This document shows, in pieces, positions 43,501 through 53,740 of a stretch of 64,000 nt of DNA. The notes under the pieces are model-generated. The model saw only the letters and a program-made list of their open reading frames with translations, made no database searches and was not told the DNA's origin. The translations under genes and the position numbers were made by a program. The stretch is taken from contig CAJQUW010004458.1 in NCBI GenBank assembly GCA_907163375.1, positions 300,147-364,146 on the forward strand, written 5' to 3'. Each line of letters opens with the position of its first letter. Position 1 is the first letter of the stretch. Source of the DNA: Prostheceraeus crozeri (Eukaryota; Platyhelminthes; Polycladida; Euryleptidae).

Positions 43501-45277
43501 GCAATGGACAGTGACAGCATGTATAGATCACAGTTCAGAGGAAAGGAGGTCGAGAGGCCAGGTCTAGCTCATCAATCAGATAATCTGAGGTGTGGTGAAG
43601 GAGCCATGGACAGTGATAGCATGTATAGATCACAGTTCAGAGGAAAGGAGGTCGAAAGACCAGGTCTAGCTCATCAATCAGACAACTTGAAATGTGGCGA
43701 AGGAGCAATGGACAGTGATAGCATGTACCGATCACAGTTCAGGGGAAAAGAGGTCGAGAGGCCAGGTCTAGCTCATCAATCAGACAACCTGAGGTGTGGC
43801 GAAGGAGCAATGGACAGTGACAGCATGTATAGATCACAGTTTAGGGGAAAGGAGGTCGAGAGGCCTGGTCTCGCTCACCAATCGGACAATCTAAAATGTG
43901 GAGAGGGAGCCATGGACAGTGATAGCATGTATAGATCACAGTTCAGGGGAAAAGAGGTCGAGAGGCCTGGTCTAGCTCACCAATCAGACAATCTCAAATG
44001 TGGAGAGGGAGCCATGGACAGTGATAGCATGTACAGGTCACAATTTAGGGGGAAGGAAGTCGAGAGGCCAGGTCTAGCTCACCAATCGGACAATCTAAAA
44101 TGTGGAGAGGGAGCCATGGACAGTGATAGCATGTATAGATCACAGTTCAGGGGAAAGGAGGTTGAGAGGCCAGGTCTAGCTCATCAGTCAGATAACCTGA
44201 AATGCGGCGAAGGAGCGATGGACAATGACAGTATGTACAGGTCACAGTTTCGTGGAAAAGAAGTCGAAAGGCCAGGTCTAGCGTCTCATTCAGATAACCT
44301 CAAATGTGGTGAAGGAACTATGGATGGTGACAGCATGTACAGATCTCAATTTCGAGGAAAAGAGGTAGAGAGGCCAGGTTTAGCAACCCAATCAGACAAT
44401 CTACGTGTTGGTGAAGGACCCATGGATGGTGACAGCATGTACAGATCTGAATTCCGAGGAAAGGAGGTTGAGAGACCCGGTCTAGCAACGCAATATGATA
44501 ATCTGACTTGTGGTCATGGATCCATGAATAACAACAGCATATACAGATCGGAATTCCAAAGTAAGGAGGTTGAAAGACCTGGTTTAGCCAAATACACAGA
44601 TAATCTCTGTTGTGGTGAAGGTGAGATTGAAAATAACAGCATGTACAGGACTCAATTTCGAGGAAAGGATGTAGAAAGACCAGGCCTGGCAAGATACTCG
44701 GATAATCTCAAGTGCGGAGAAGGAGATATGGACAGTGATAGTATGTATAGATCACAGTTCAGGGGAAAGGAGGTCGAGAGGCCTGGTCTCGCTCACCAAT
44801 CGGACAATCTAAAATGTGGAGAGGGAGCCATGGACAGTGATAGCATGTATAGATCACAGTTCAGGGGAAAAGAGGTCGAGAGGCCAGGTCTAGCTCACCA
44901 ATCAGACAATCTCAAATGTGGAGAGGGAGCGATGGACAGAGATAGCATGTACCGATCACAGTTCAGAGGAAAGGAGGTTGAGAGGCCAGGTCTAGCTCAC
45001 CAATCCGACAATCTGAAATGTGGAGAGGGAGCAATGGACAGTGATAGTATGTACCGATCACAGTTCAGGGGGAAAGAGGTCGAGAGGCCAGGTCTAGCTC
45101 ATCAATCAGACAACCTGAGGTGTGGCGAAGGAGCAATGGACAGTGACAGCTTGTATAGATCACAGTTCAGAGGAAAGGAGGTTGAGAGGCCAGGTTTGGC
45201 TCACCAATCAGACAATCTCAAATGTGGAGAGGGAGCCATGGACAGTGATAGCATGTACAGGTCACAATTTAGGGGGA
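40573..45277 (+). CDS. Giant 33-residue-repeat protein, SAXO/MAP6-like (5' reading frame)
   Basis: ATG at 40573 in a good context (AAAATGG) starts a short unique segment (MAFATNPYSKQTPRHDVYAG). About 46 tandem 33-residue, 99-bp units follow, with consensus elements DNLKCGEGAMDSDSMYRSQF and RGKEVERPGLAHQS. The SxY(+)xxF ... RP ... DNL..GEG pattern resembles the modules of SAXO/MAP6-type proteins that bind microtubules in cilia; this is an inference. Units from about 40900 to 44200 are nearly identical. A divergent group (44280-44740, e.g. CGHGSMNNNSIYRSEF) is followed by homogeneous units again. Every unit but a few has one Cys. The frame breaks at 45278-45281, where 29 bp of a unit are missing, and it stops at 45316-45318. 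No introns are needed. Confidence 0.85.
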
Positions 45278-48200
45278 AAATCGGACAATCTGAAATGTGG
45301 AGAGGGATCCATGGATAGTGATAGTATGTATAGATCTCAATTTCGTGGAAAGGATGTAGACAGACCAGGCTTGGCAAAATATTCGGATAATCTCAGGTGC
45401 GGAGAAGGTGAAATGGATAGTGACAGCATGTATAGATCGCAGTTTCGAGGTAAGGAGGCTGACAGACCGGCGCTTGCCCACCAGGCAGATAACCTCAAGT
45501 GTGGTGAAGGAGCAATGAACAGTGATAGCATGTATAGATCGGAGTTTCATGGCAAGGAGGCACATAGACCAGGTTTAGCTCATTATGCAGATAATCTGAC
45601 ATGTGGCGAAGGAACTATGGACAGTGACAGTATGTATAAATCGCAGTTTCTCGGTAAGAAGGCTGACAGACCGGGGCTTGCACACCACGCAGATAACCTC
45701 AAGTGTGGTGAAGGAGCGATGGACAGTGATAGCATGTATAGGTCACAGTTCCGAGGAAGGGATGCTGAAAGGCCAGGGTCAGCTCATTATTCAGATAATC
45801 TGAAATGTGGTGAAGGAACAATGGAAAGTGACAGCATGTATAGATCGCAGTTTCGAGGTAAAGAGGCTGACAGACCAGGGCTTGCCCACCAGGCAGATAA
45901 TCTCAAGTGTGGTGAAGGAGACATGGACAGTGATAGCATGTACAGATCACAGTTCAGAGGCAAGGAGGCTGAAAGACCGGCACTTGCCCACCAAACGGAT
46001 AATTTAAAATGTGGTGAAGGAGCAATGGACAGCGACAGCATGTACAAATCAGAGTTTCGAGGAAAGGATGCTGATAGGCCAGGGTTAGCTCACTATGCAG
46101 ATAATCTGACATGTGGAGAAGGAGCAATGGAAAGTGACAGTATGTACCGATGGCAGTTTCAAGGTAAAGACGCTGACAGACCGGGGCTTACACACCAGAC
46201 AGATAACCTCAAGTGTGGTGAAGGAGCGATGGACATTGACAGTATGTATAAATCACAGTTTCGAGGAAAGGATGCTGAAAGGCCAGGGTCAGCTCACTAT
46301 GCAGATAATCTCAAATGTGGTGAAGGAACAATGGAAAGTGATAGCATGTACAAATCACAGTTCAGAGGCAAGGACGCTGACAGACCGGGGCTAGCCCACC
46401 ACGCAGATAACCTCAAGTGTGGTGAAGGAACGATGGACATTGACAGTATGTATAAATCACAGTTCCGAGGAAAGGATGCTGATAGGCCAGGGTCAGCTCA
46501 CTATGCAGATAATCTGACATGTGGAGAAGGAGCAATGGAAAGTGACAGTATGTATAGATCGCAGTTTCGAGGTAAAGAGGCTGACAGACCAGGGCTTGCC
46601 CACCACGCAGACAACCTCAAGTGTGGTGAAGGAGACATGGACAGTGATAGCATGTACAGATCACAGTTCAGAGGCAAGGAAGCTGAAAGGCCGGCACTTG
46701 CCCACCAAGCAGATAATCTCAAATGTGGTGAAGGAACAATGGACAGTGACAGTATGTATAAATCGCAGTTTCGCGGTAAGGAGGCTGACAGACCGGCGCT
46801 TGCACAACAGACAGATAACCTCAAGTGTGGTGAAGGAGCGATGGACAGTGATAGTATGTACAAATCACAGTTCAGAGGCAAGGAGGCTGAAAGACCGGCA
46901 CTTGCCCACCAAGCGGATAACTTAACATGTGGTGAAGGAGCAATGGACAGTGACAGCATGTATAAATCACAGTTTCGAGGAAAGGATGTTGAAAGGCCAG
47001 GGTTAGCTCATTATGCAGATAATCTGACATGTGGTGAAGGAGCGATGGAAAGTGACAGCATGTATAGATCGCAATTTCGTGGAAAAGAGGCTGACAGACC
47101 TGGGCTAGCTCATCAGTCCGATAATCTTCAGTGTGGAGAGGGAGCGATGGACAGTGATGGTATGTACAGATCTCAGTTCAAAGGAAGAGATGCTCATAGA
47201 TCCGGATTTGCTCACCGAGCAGATAACCTAAGGTGTGGAGAAGGAGTCATGGAAAGTGACAGCATGTACAGATCGCAGTTTCGAGGTAAGGAGGCTGATC
47301 GGCCTGGACTAGCTCACCAATCCGATAACCTCAAGTGCGGTGAAGGAACAATGGACAATAACAGTATGTACAGATCACAGTTTCAAGGTAAGGAGGCCGA
47401 AAGGCCTGGACTATCCCACCAATCAGATAATCTAAAATGTGGTGAAGGAACAATGGACAGTGATAGCATGTACCGATCACAGTTTCGCGGTAAAGAAGCT
47501 GACAGACCTGGTTTAGCTCAACAGTCTGACAACCTAAAATGTGGAGAAGGAACAATGGACAGTGATAGCATGTACAAATCGCAGTTTCGCGGTAAGGTGG
47601 CAGATAGACCTGGCTTGACTCATCAAACCGATAATCTCAAATGTGGAGAAGGAACAATGGACAGTGATAGCATGTACCGGTCACAGTTCCGCGGTAAAGA
47701 GGCTGACAGACCTGGTTTAGCTCATCAAGCCGATAATCTCAAATGTGGTGAAGGAACAATGGACAGTGACAGCATGTACCGATCACAATTTCGTGGTAAG
47801 GAAGCTGACAGACCTGGCTTGACTCATCAAACCGATAATCTCAAATGTGGAGAAGGAACAATGGACAGTGATAGCATGTACCGGTCACAGTTCCGCGGTA
47901 AAGAGGCTGACAGACCTGGTTTAGCTCATCAAGCCGATAATCTAAAATGTGGTGAAGGAACAATGGACAGTGATAGCATGTACAAATCACAGTTTCGTGG
48001 TAAGGTGGTTGATAGACCTGGTTTAGCTCATCAGTCAGATAACCTCAAATGTGGTGAAGGAGCAATGGACAGTGACAGCATGTATAGATCACAGTTCAGA
48101 GGCAAGGAGGCTGACAGACCTGGTTTAGCTCATCAGTCAGACAACCTAAAATGTGGAGAAGGAGCAATGGAAAGTGATAGCATGTACAAATCACAGTTTC

Positions 48201-50533
48201 GCGGTAAAGAAGCTGACAGGCCTGGCCTAGCTCATCAAGCCGATAATCTCAAATGTGGTGAAGGAGCAATGGACAGCGATAGCATGTATAAATCGCAGTT
48301 TCGCGGTAAAGAAGTTGACAGGCCTGGCCTAGCTCATCAAGCCGATAATCTCAAATGTGGTGAAGGAGCAATGGACAGCGATAGCATGTATAAATCGCAG
48401 TTTCGCGGTAAAGAAGTTGACAGGCCTGGCCTAGCTCATCAAACCGATAATCTCAAATGTGGTGAAGGAGCAATGGACAGTGATAGTATGTATAAGTCTG
48501 AATTTCGAGGTAGGGAGGCTAATAGACCTGGTTTAACTAATCAACATGATAATCTCAAATGCGGAGAGGGAACAATGGACAGTGACAGTATGTACAAGTC
48601 CGAGTTTCGAGGAAAGGAAGCACAGCGACAAGGATTAGCGATGCAAACAGATAATCTAAAATGTGGGGAGGGATCAATGAATAATAGCAGTATGTATAGA
48701 TCTCAATTCGTGGTTAGGGTAGCTGAAAGACCAGGAATATCAAAGCAGGAAGACAATCTTAAATGTGGAGAGGGGGCAATGAATGATGATAGCATGTACA
48801 AATCGGAATTTAAAGGAAAAGAAATTGAGAGACGAGCACTGACGCTACATTCCGATAACCTAAAATGCGGTGAAGGGAAAATGAATGAGGATAGCATGTA
48901 CCGAACTCAATTCAAAGGAAATAAGGCTGAAAGACCAGGTATAGCTGTGAAATCAGATAACCTTAAATGTGGTGAAGGTTCAATGAATAATGAAAGTATG
49001 TACAAATCGCAGTTCATAAGCAAAGGGTTTGTTGAGAGACCCAGCATAGCAATACAGGCAGATAACCTTAAATGTGGTGAAGGGTCAATGAACAATAGCA
49101 GCGTGTACAGTTCTCAGTTCGAAGGGAAGGATATTGAGAGAAGAGAACTAAAAATGCAGACAGACAACCTTAAATGTGGTGAGGGAAAAATGAACGATGA
49201 CAGTATGTATAAATCTCAATTTATAGCCAAAAAGGTTGAGAGACCTGAAAAAGTGGCGAAGAAAGAGGACAACCTTAAATGTGGTGAAGGAAAGATGGAT
49301 GACGATAGCATGTACAAATCCCATTTCATAAAGCAGAAGATTGATAGAGCTGGTCTTGTATTGCATTCAGATAACCTTAAATGTGGTGAGGGAAAGATGG
49401 GTGATGATAGTATGTACAAATCCCACTTCATAAAGCAAAAGTTTGACAGACCTGGTTTAGCTGTGTACTCAGACAATCTTAAATGCGGTGAAGGAAAAAT
49501 GGATGACGATAGCGTGTATAAATCTCACTTTATAAGTCAAAAGATTGATAGACCCGGTCTAGTACTGCATTCAGACAATCTTACATGTGGTGATGGAAAA
49601 ATGGAAGATGATAGTATGTACAAATCTCAGTACGTAAGCCAGAAGATTGAGAAACGGGGTCTCTCAATGTATTCGGATAACCTTAAATGTGGTGAGGGAA
49701 AGATAGAGGATGACAGTATATACAAATCCCATTTCATAGGCAAAACGATTGATAGACCTGGACTAGTGATGCATTCAGATAACCTTACATGCGGCGAGGG
49801 CAAAATGGAAGATGACAGCATGTACAAATCTCAGTTCATAGGCCAAAAAATTGACAAGCGTGCTCTAGCATTGCATTCGGATAATCTCAAATGTGGTGAG
49901 GGAAAGATGGACGATGATAGCATTTACAAGTCCCAGTTTACAAGTCAGAAAATTGATAGACCTGGACTAGCATTGCATTCAGATAACCTCACATGTGGTG
50001 AGGGAAAAATGGAGGATGACAGCATGTACAAATCTCAGTTCACAAGTCAAAAAATTGACAAGCGGTCTCTAGCATTGCATTCGGATAATCTCAAATGTGG
50101 TGAGGGAAAGATGGACGATGATAGCATGTACAAGTCTCAGTTTAAAAGTCAGAAAATTGATAAGCCTACTCTCGCATTGCATTCGGATAACCTCAAATGT
50201 GGTGAAGGCTCAATGGATGATAAAAGTATGTACCGCACGCAGTATCGGGATAAAATCGTTCAGAGGCCTGGGTTGGCATTAAAATACGATAACTTGAAAT
50301 GTGGTGAAGGAAAAATGGAAGATGACAGTATTTACAAATCGCAATTCAAAGGAAAGGAAGTAAACAGACCTGAAGTGATCCGCTGTGAAGATAACCTAAA
50401 ATGCGCAGAAGGTAAAATGGATGGAAGCACCGTTTACATGAGTCAATTTGGAGGAAATGAAGTCTTAAAGCCAGCATTTTGTCCCCAGGAAAATTTGTTT
50501 TGTGAGGGTCATCTGTGTACAGGAAATCATTAG
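45278..50533 (+). CDS. Giant 33-residue-repeat protein, SAXO/MAP6-like (3' reading frame)
   Basis: This is the continuation of the same repeat array in the next frame, from SDNLKCGEGSMDSDSMYRSQ to TAG at 50531-50533: about 53 units plus a short unique end (VLKPAFCPQENLFCEGHLC). Units here are more diverse than in the 5' part. The first half uses K(E/D)A(D/E)RPGLAH with alternating AHY...MESD and AHQ...MDSD units. The last 15 or so units are the most divergent (KIDRPGLVLHSDNLTCGEGK alternating with KIDKR.LALHSDNLKCGEGK), a 66-residue higher-order repeat. Both frames together would make a protein of about 3,300 residues. The lack of any other stop over 5 kb argues that the array was under selection until recently, or that the break is an assembly error. 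Confidence 0.85.
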   Translation, partial: KSDNLKCGEGSMDSDSMYRSQFRGKDVDRPGLAKYSDNLRCGEGEMDSDSMYRSQFRGKEADRPALAHQADNLKCGEGAMNSDSMYRSEFHGKEAHRPGLAHYADNLTCGEGTMDSDSMYKSQFLGKKADRPGLAHHADNLKCGEGAMDSDSMYRSQFRGRDAERPGSAHYSDNLKCGEGTMESDSMYRSQFRGKEADRPGLAHQADNLKCGEGDMDSDSMYRSQFRGKEAERPALAHQTDNLKCGEGAMDSDSMYKSEFRGKDADRPGLAHYADNLTCGEGAMESDSMYRWQFQGKDADRPGLTHQTDNLKCGEGAMDIDSMYKSQFRGKDAERPGSAHYADNLKCGEGTMESDSMYKSQFRGKDADRPGLAHHADNLKCGEGTMDIDSMYKSQFRGKDADRPGSAHYADNLTCGEGAMESDSMYRSQFRGKEADRPGLAHHADNLKCGEGDMDSDSMYRSQFRGKEAERPALAHQADNLKCGEGTMDSDSMYKSQFRGKEADRPALAQQTDNLKCGEGAMDSDSMYKSQFRGKEAERPALAHQADNLTCGEGAMDSDSMYKSQFRGKDVERPGLAHYADNLTCGEGAMESDSMYRSQFRGKEADRPGLAHQSDNLQCGEGAMDSDGMYRSQFKGRDAHRSGFAHRADNLRCGEGVMESDSMYRSQFRGKEADRPGLAHQSDNLKCGEGTMDNNSMYRSQFQGKEAERPGLSHQSDNLKCGEGTMDSDSMYRSQFRGKEADRPGLAQQSDNLKCGEGTMDSDSMYKSQFRGKVADRPGLTHQTDNLKCGEGTMDSDSMYRSQFRGKEADRPGLAHQADNLKCGEGTMDSDSMYRSQFRGKEADRPGLTHQTDNLKCGEGTMDSDSMYRSQFRGKEADRPGLAHQADNLKCGEGTMDSDSMYKSQFRGKVVDRPGLAHQSDNLKCGEGAMDSDSMYRSQFRGKEADRPGLAHQSDNLKCGEGAMESDSMYKSQFRGKEADRPGLAHQADNLKCGEGAMDSDSMYKSQFRGKEVDRPGLAHQADNLKCGEGAMDSDSMYKSQFRGKEVDRPGLAHQTDNLKCGEGAMDSDSMYKSEFRGREANRPGLTNQHDNLKCGEGTMDSDSMYKSEFRGKEAQRQGLAMQTDNLKCGEGSMNNSSMYRSQFVVRVAERPGISKQEDNLKCGEGAMNDDSMYKSEFKGKEIERRALTLHSDNLKCGEGKMNEDSMYRTQFKGNKAERPGIAVKSDNLKCGEGSMNNESMYKSQFISKGFVERPSIAIQADNLKCGEGSMNNSSVYSSQFEGKDIERRELKMQTDNLKCGEGKMNDDSMYKSQFIAKKVERPEKVAKKEDNLKCGEGKMDDDSMYKSHFIKQKIDRAGLVLHSDNLKCGEGKMGDDSMYKSHFIKQKFDRPGLAVYSDNLKCGEGKMDDDSVYKSHFISQKIDRPGLVLHSDNLTCGDGKMEDDSMYKSQYVSQKIEKRGLSMYSDNLKCGEGKIEDDSIYKSHFIGKTIDRPGLVMHSDNLTCGEGKMEDDSMYKSQFIGQKIDKRALALHSDNLKCGEGKMDDDSIYKSQFTSQKIDRPGLALHSDNLTCGEGKMEDDSMYKSQFTSQKIDKRSLALHSDNLKCGEGKMDDDSMYKSQFKSQKIDKPTLALHSDNLKCGEGSMDDKSMYRTQYRDKIVQRPGLALKYDNLKCGEGKMEDDSIYKSQFKGKEVNRPEVIRCEDNLKCAEGKMDGSTVYMSQFGGNEVLKPAFCPQENLFCEGHLCTGNH

Positions 50534-50847
50534 ACAATATTATTCGGATGAGACTGTCATGTTATCCTCCTTTGTGTGCAGTTGCCACTTTAAGTAGGTA
50601 AGTTTCTGAGGTGAAACTGTGTCAGAGGAATTAATTAGCATTTTTAGTTTTGGAGCATTTTACAATTGATTTCTTGCTCGTCCAAAAAATTGTTTTGACT
50701 GATGAATATTACATTGTTTTTCTTGTAAATGATCATTTTAGGCATCTGCAGCCTAATATTATTACGAAAAGACATTTGGTTCATCGAGGTTTATACACAG
50801 GATTTCGTGAACGCGAAAGTTAAGAAAAAAGTCTGATATTCACTTTG

Positions 50848-50870
50848 AATAAAGCAATCATTCGAATAAA
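50848..50870 (+). terminator. Polyadenylation signals of the giant repeat gene
   Basis: AATAAA occurs at 50848-50853 and again at 50865-50870, followed by the GU-rich TTATTGGTGTGTTATT. The 3' UTR would be about 340 nt. Confidence 0.55.
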
Positions 50871-51403
50871 TTTAGTTATTGGTGTGTTATTCGTATCCTC
50901 GCATTATATGCAGCCGAAAATTAGAAACAGTCTTATTAATGTAATCCTACAGTATCGCATGTGGATTAGTAGTCATGGTGCAACTGCAATCCAAGAAATA
51001 GAAAATTTGCAGTAGTTCATATAATTTTTACTCGATCATCAGAAATGTTGGTCTCTCGCTGAGTCTTCAGTCATCTCACGAATTCAGACTTCTCAATCAT
51101 TTACAGAGCAATCATTTCAATTAAATCTGAGGTGATGTACTTTTCAATGCTGAGTATTTTTCAACAGAATTTAACGTTCTACACATTTCTGCTGTTGACA
51201 CCCGGAAGTGTTGCATCGTCAACGATCTTCTCTTGCAGTCTCACTAACGTTGCATAGCGTTGAGTGTGTAAAACTCTTCCTATCTGACTTGTAGAATATT
51301 TACAGCCTCAGAATTAGACAACTAATCGTTATTTGTCTGTAGACAAATGACACACGAAGTTCATGATCACAGCTGTACCTTGCATTCTAACTGAGTATCC
51401 AAG
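50871..51403. other. No recognisable feature
   Basis: AT-rich sequence between the repeat gene's 3' end and the foldback element. No gene seen. Confidence 0.5.
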
Positions 51404-52066
51404 TAGTCCGGCAGTCAGAACGAGTTTCTGCAGGGAACGAGGCCGAAAGTGAGACTTTCACAGAGTGATGTACACCCTATGCCTACTACAAATCGGCACG
51501 TCTGCCGAGTTCTAGTGAGTTCCTCTTCTTGTCAAACAGGATCAAAGAAAAACACATGTGAATCCAATGGGACGCAGATTGCAGTTTTTGGCTAAAATGA
51601 AATTTTGTATGTTTTCTCTGATTAAAAGAAAAGCACTAATCCCAGAGTCATAATTTTTGGCATGGAATGTCTTCAGGTCATTTCCTATCATGTGCATGTG
51701 CTTTTATCGTGCATCTAATCGGCAATGCATGTGAGAATGTGGTTGAATGTGGACAAAGTTGCTCAAAATGCTTATGTTTGCCGACATTAAGAGGCTCGCC
51801 AAATCTAAATGTGTCTAGCTATATAGACAGGGGTGCATGAACATGAAAGGAAGTAACCTGAAGACATTCCATGCCAAAAATTATGACTCTGGGATTAGTA
51901 CTTTTCGTTTAATCAGAGAAAACATAAAAAAATTCATTTTAGCCAAAAACTGCAATCTGCGTCCCATTGGATTCACATGTGTTTTTCTTTGATCCTGTTT
52001 GACAAGAAGAGGAACTCACTAGAACTCGGCAAACGTGCCGATTCGTAGTAGGCATAGGGTGTGCAT

Positions 52067-53668
52067 CAGGGATGGAACCGGTCGTGATTTTCCCGACCCG
52101 ATCCGACCGGCCGGTCGAAAATTTCGACCGGTACCCGACCGGCCGGTCGACCGGTTGGTTATACAAAATGCGGTTATGCCAAACTACATGTAGGCCTATA
52201 TAGTACCCAAAGAATGACGATACTAATATATCTGAGTAGCCTATGTGTACTAGCTAGATAGGTAATTAGCAAATTAATTTATTGTCTTCGACTGTACCAA
52301 TATATCTACTAGATTAGTAGGTCTAATTAGTAAATCAAGAAGACATATAGCAGTAAAATTACATATAGCCTTCAGAACAATCATGAATTTAAGATAAGTA
52401 TAAGCATAACTAATTTTGACTACAAGTAGGCATATGTACGACGTGTAGGAAATGATATATGACTACATGTACATTATACGAGTCTTTATTATTACTAAGT
52501 ATATTTAATCTTTAAATAAAATTTTACTTACTATCTCATTTTGAAACGTTTTACGGAATCATGGAATGAAAATTGAAAATTTCTCAAATCTTTTAAAACA
52601 AATATGATTAACATGAAAAACTTATCCTAGCTACCACAATCCATTTATGTCTCCTTCTTTTAATACAACAAGACTTTCGACAGTGGATGGGTCAAGTCTA
52701 TTGCGACTCGCGGTCAATACAGAACCTCCAATGCTAAAGTGTCTTTCACTCTCTCCTGACGATGCCTGAATTACGAATATCTTCCGGGATATTTCACTCA
52801 ACAGAGGGTAGGTCGATTGTTTCTTTTTCCAAAAATCTAATGGATTGGTTGAATATATTCCATGAAAATTTTCGTTCATGTAGTTTTCAAATTCATGCAA
52901 CAATTCGAGTTTGTTTCAAGAATGCAAAGAAACAGGAGCAGCTGAACACGAAGATCGGAAATTCGAAAACGGATCAATTTTGGTAATTTTTGGTGGTACT
53001 TCGGTAGAGACCGTAGATTCACTTACTGTAGGTTTGATTTTAATATATGAAGACAACGTCGATGTGACATGAATTTTCACATTCTCCATAAACTGATTAC
53101 GAAATTGGCGATCTTCAATAAAAGATAGTTTTCGAAAAGTTGGATCCATGACAGTTGCAACTTTATGTAGTTCAGTCGTAGACGACCAATACTTTTCATC
53201 CAATCCGCTCAGAAAGTATTCCTTTAGTAATATCACGCCACGTGACTCATGTACATTGGGAGTAGCGGCTCCGAATTCTTTCATCAAATAATAACTTGGT
53301 ATGACATTTTGAATCGATGGTTTGTCAGACATTTCTAAATAATCAAATATAGAATTGAAATGTCGAAAAAAGTCAACCAATTCTTTTAGAAGTTCCGGAG
53401 AAACGGGTAACAAACGGTATTCCATGTCTCGTGTATGAAGAATACGTTGAAGATCTTCATATGACACACTAAAAGAATGATACACATCGTAGAAGGACCG
53501 CCATGGACGAGTAGGACTTGGTCTCTTCAGAGTTAAAGTAAGTTCATCAGAGGAGACAGTCAGTGACCGGCTGGTTGCCTGACCGGTCACATGACCGGCC
53601 GGTCAGAAAGTTTGACCGGTACCCGACCGTTGACCGGCGCCGGTCGACCGGTAACGGTTCCATCCCTG
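52067..53668 (-). mobile_element. hAT transposon with perfect termini and 8-bp target duplication
   Basis: The ends CAGGGATGGAACCG and CGGTTCCATCCCTG are perfect 14-bp inverted repeats, flanked by GTGTGCAT at 52059-52066 and again at 53669-53676. An 8-bp duplication is the hAT hallmark. Both subterminal regions are packed with GACCGG / CCGGTC motifs (52088-52155 and 53565-53652), probable transposase binding sites. At 1.6 kb the element is shorter than a full hAT; the zinc finger and first half of the catalytic domain are missing. It is therefore an internally deleted derivative. Confidence 0.95.
52631..53590 (-). pseudogene. hAT transposase, C-terminal half, with one nonsense codon
   Basis: One continuous frame is broken only by TGA at 52916-52918. 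The upstream part reads LLKELVDFFRHFNSIFDYLE, then IPSYYLMKEFGAATPNV and HKVATVMDPTFRKLSF (the VA.VLDPR.K motif of hAT). The downstream part has NPLDFWKKKQSTYPLLSEIS, IQASSGESERHFSIGG and RNRLDPSTVESLVVLKEGD, the dimerisation region with its conserved Trp and Glu-Arg. The ATG at 53590 lies in the subterminal repeats and is probably not the natural start. The third catalytic Glu region is expected near SGESE. Confidence 0.88.
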
Positions 53669-53740
53669 GTGTGCATCACTCTGTGAAAGTCTCACTTTCG
53701 GCCTCGTTCCCTGCAGAAACTCGTTCTGGCTGCCGGACTA

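Larger units (their letters stand above)
51404..53740. mobile_element. Foldback element with arms of about 310 bp, split by a hAT insertion
   Basis: The left arm (51404 to about 51712) starts TAGTCCGGCAG. It is complementary to a right arm that runs from about 51828 to 52066 and resumes at 53669/53677 to 53740, ending CTGCCGGACTA. The arms share long exact stretches, for example around CAGAGTCATAATTTTTGGCA and the block with GATCAAAGAAAAACACATGT. The TA at both outer borders may be a TA target duplication. The right arm is interrupted by the hAT element at 52067-53668. No coding capacity of its own. Confidence 0.8.

Noticed and set aside
45270..45290. Programmed ribosomal frameshift in the giant gene
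   Set aside because: The frame change coincides with loss of 29 bp of a repeat unit, so a deletion explains it. No typical slippery site plus pseudoknot is seen.
45337..46959. Antisense and alternate-frame open frames along the giant repeat gene (e.g. 45787-46047, 46501-46959, 45807-46007)
   Set aside because: They repeat with the 99-bp period as shadows of the sense frame and show no independent motif.
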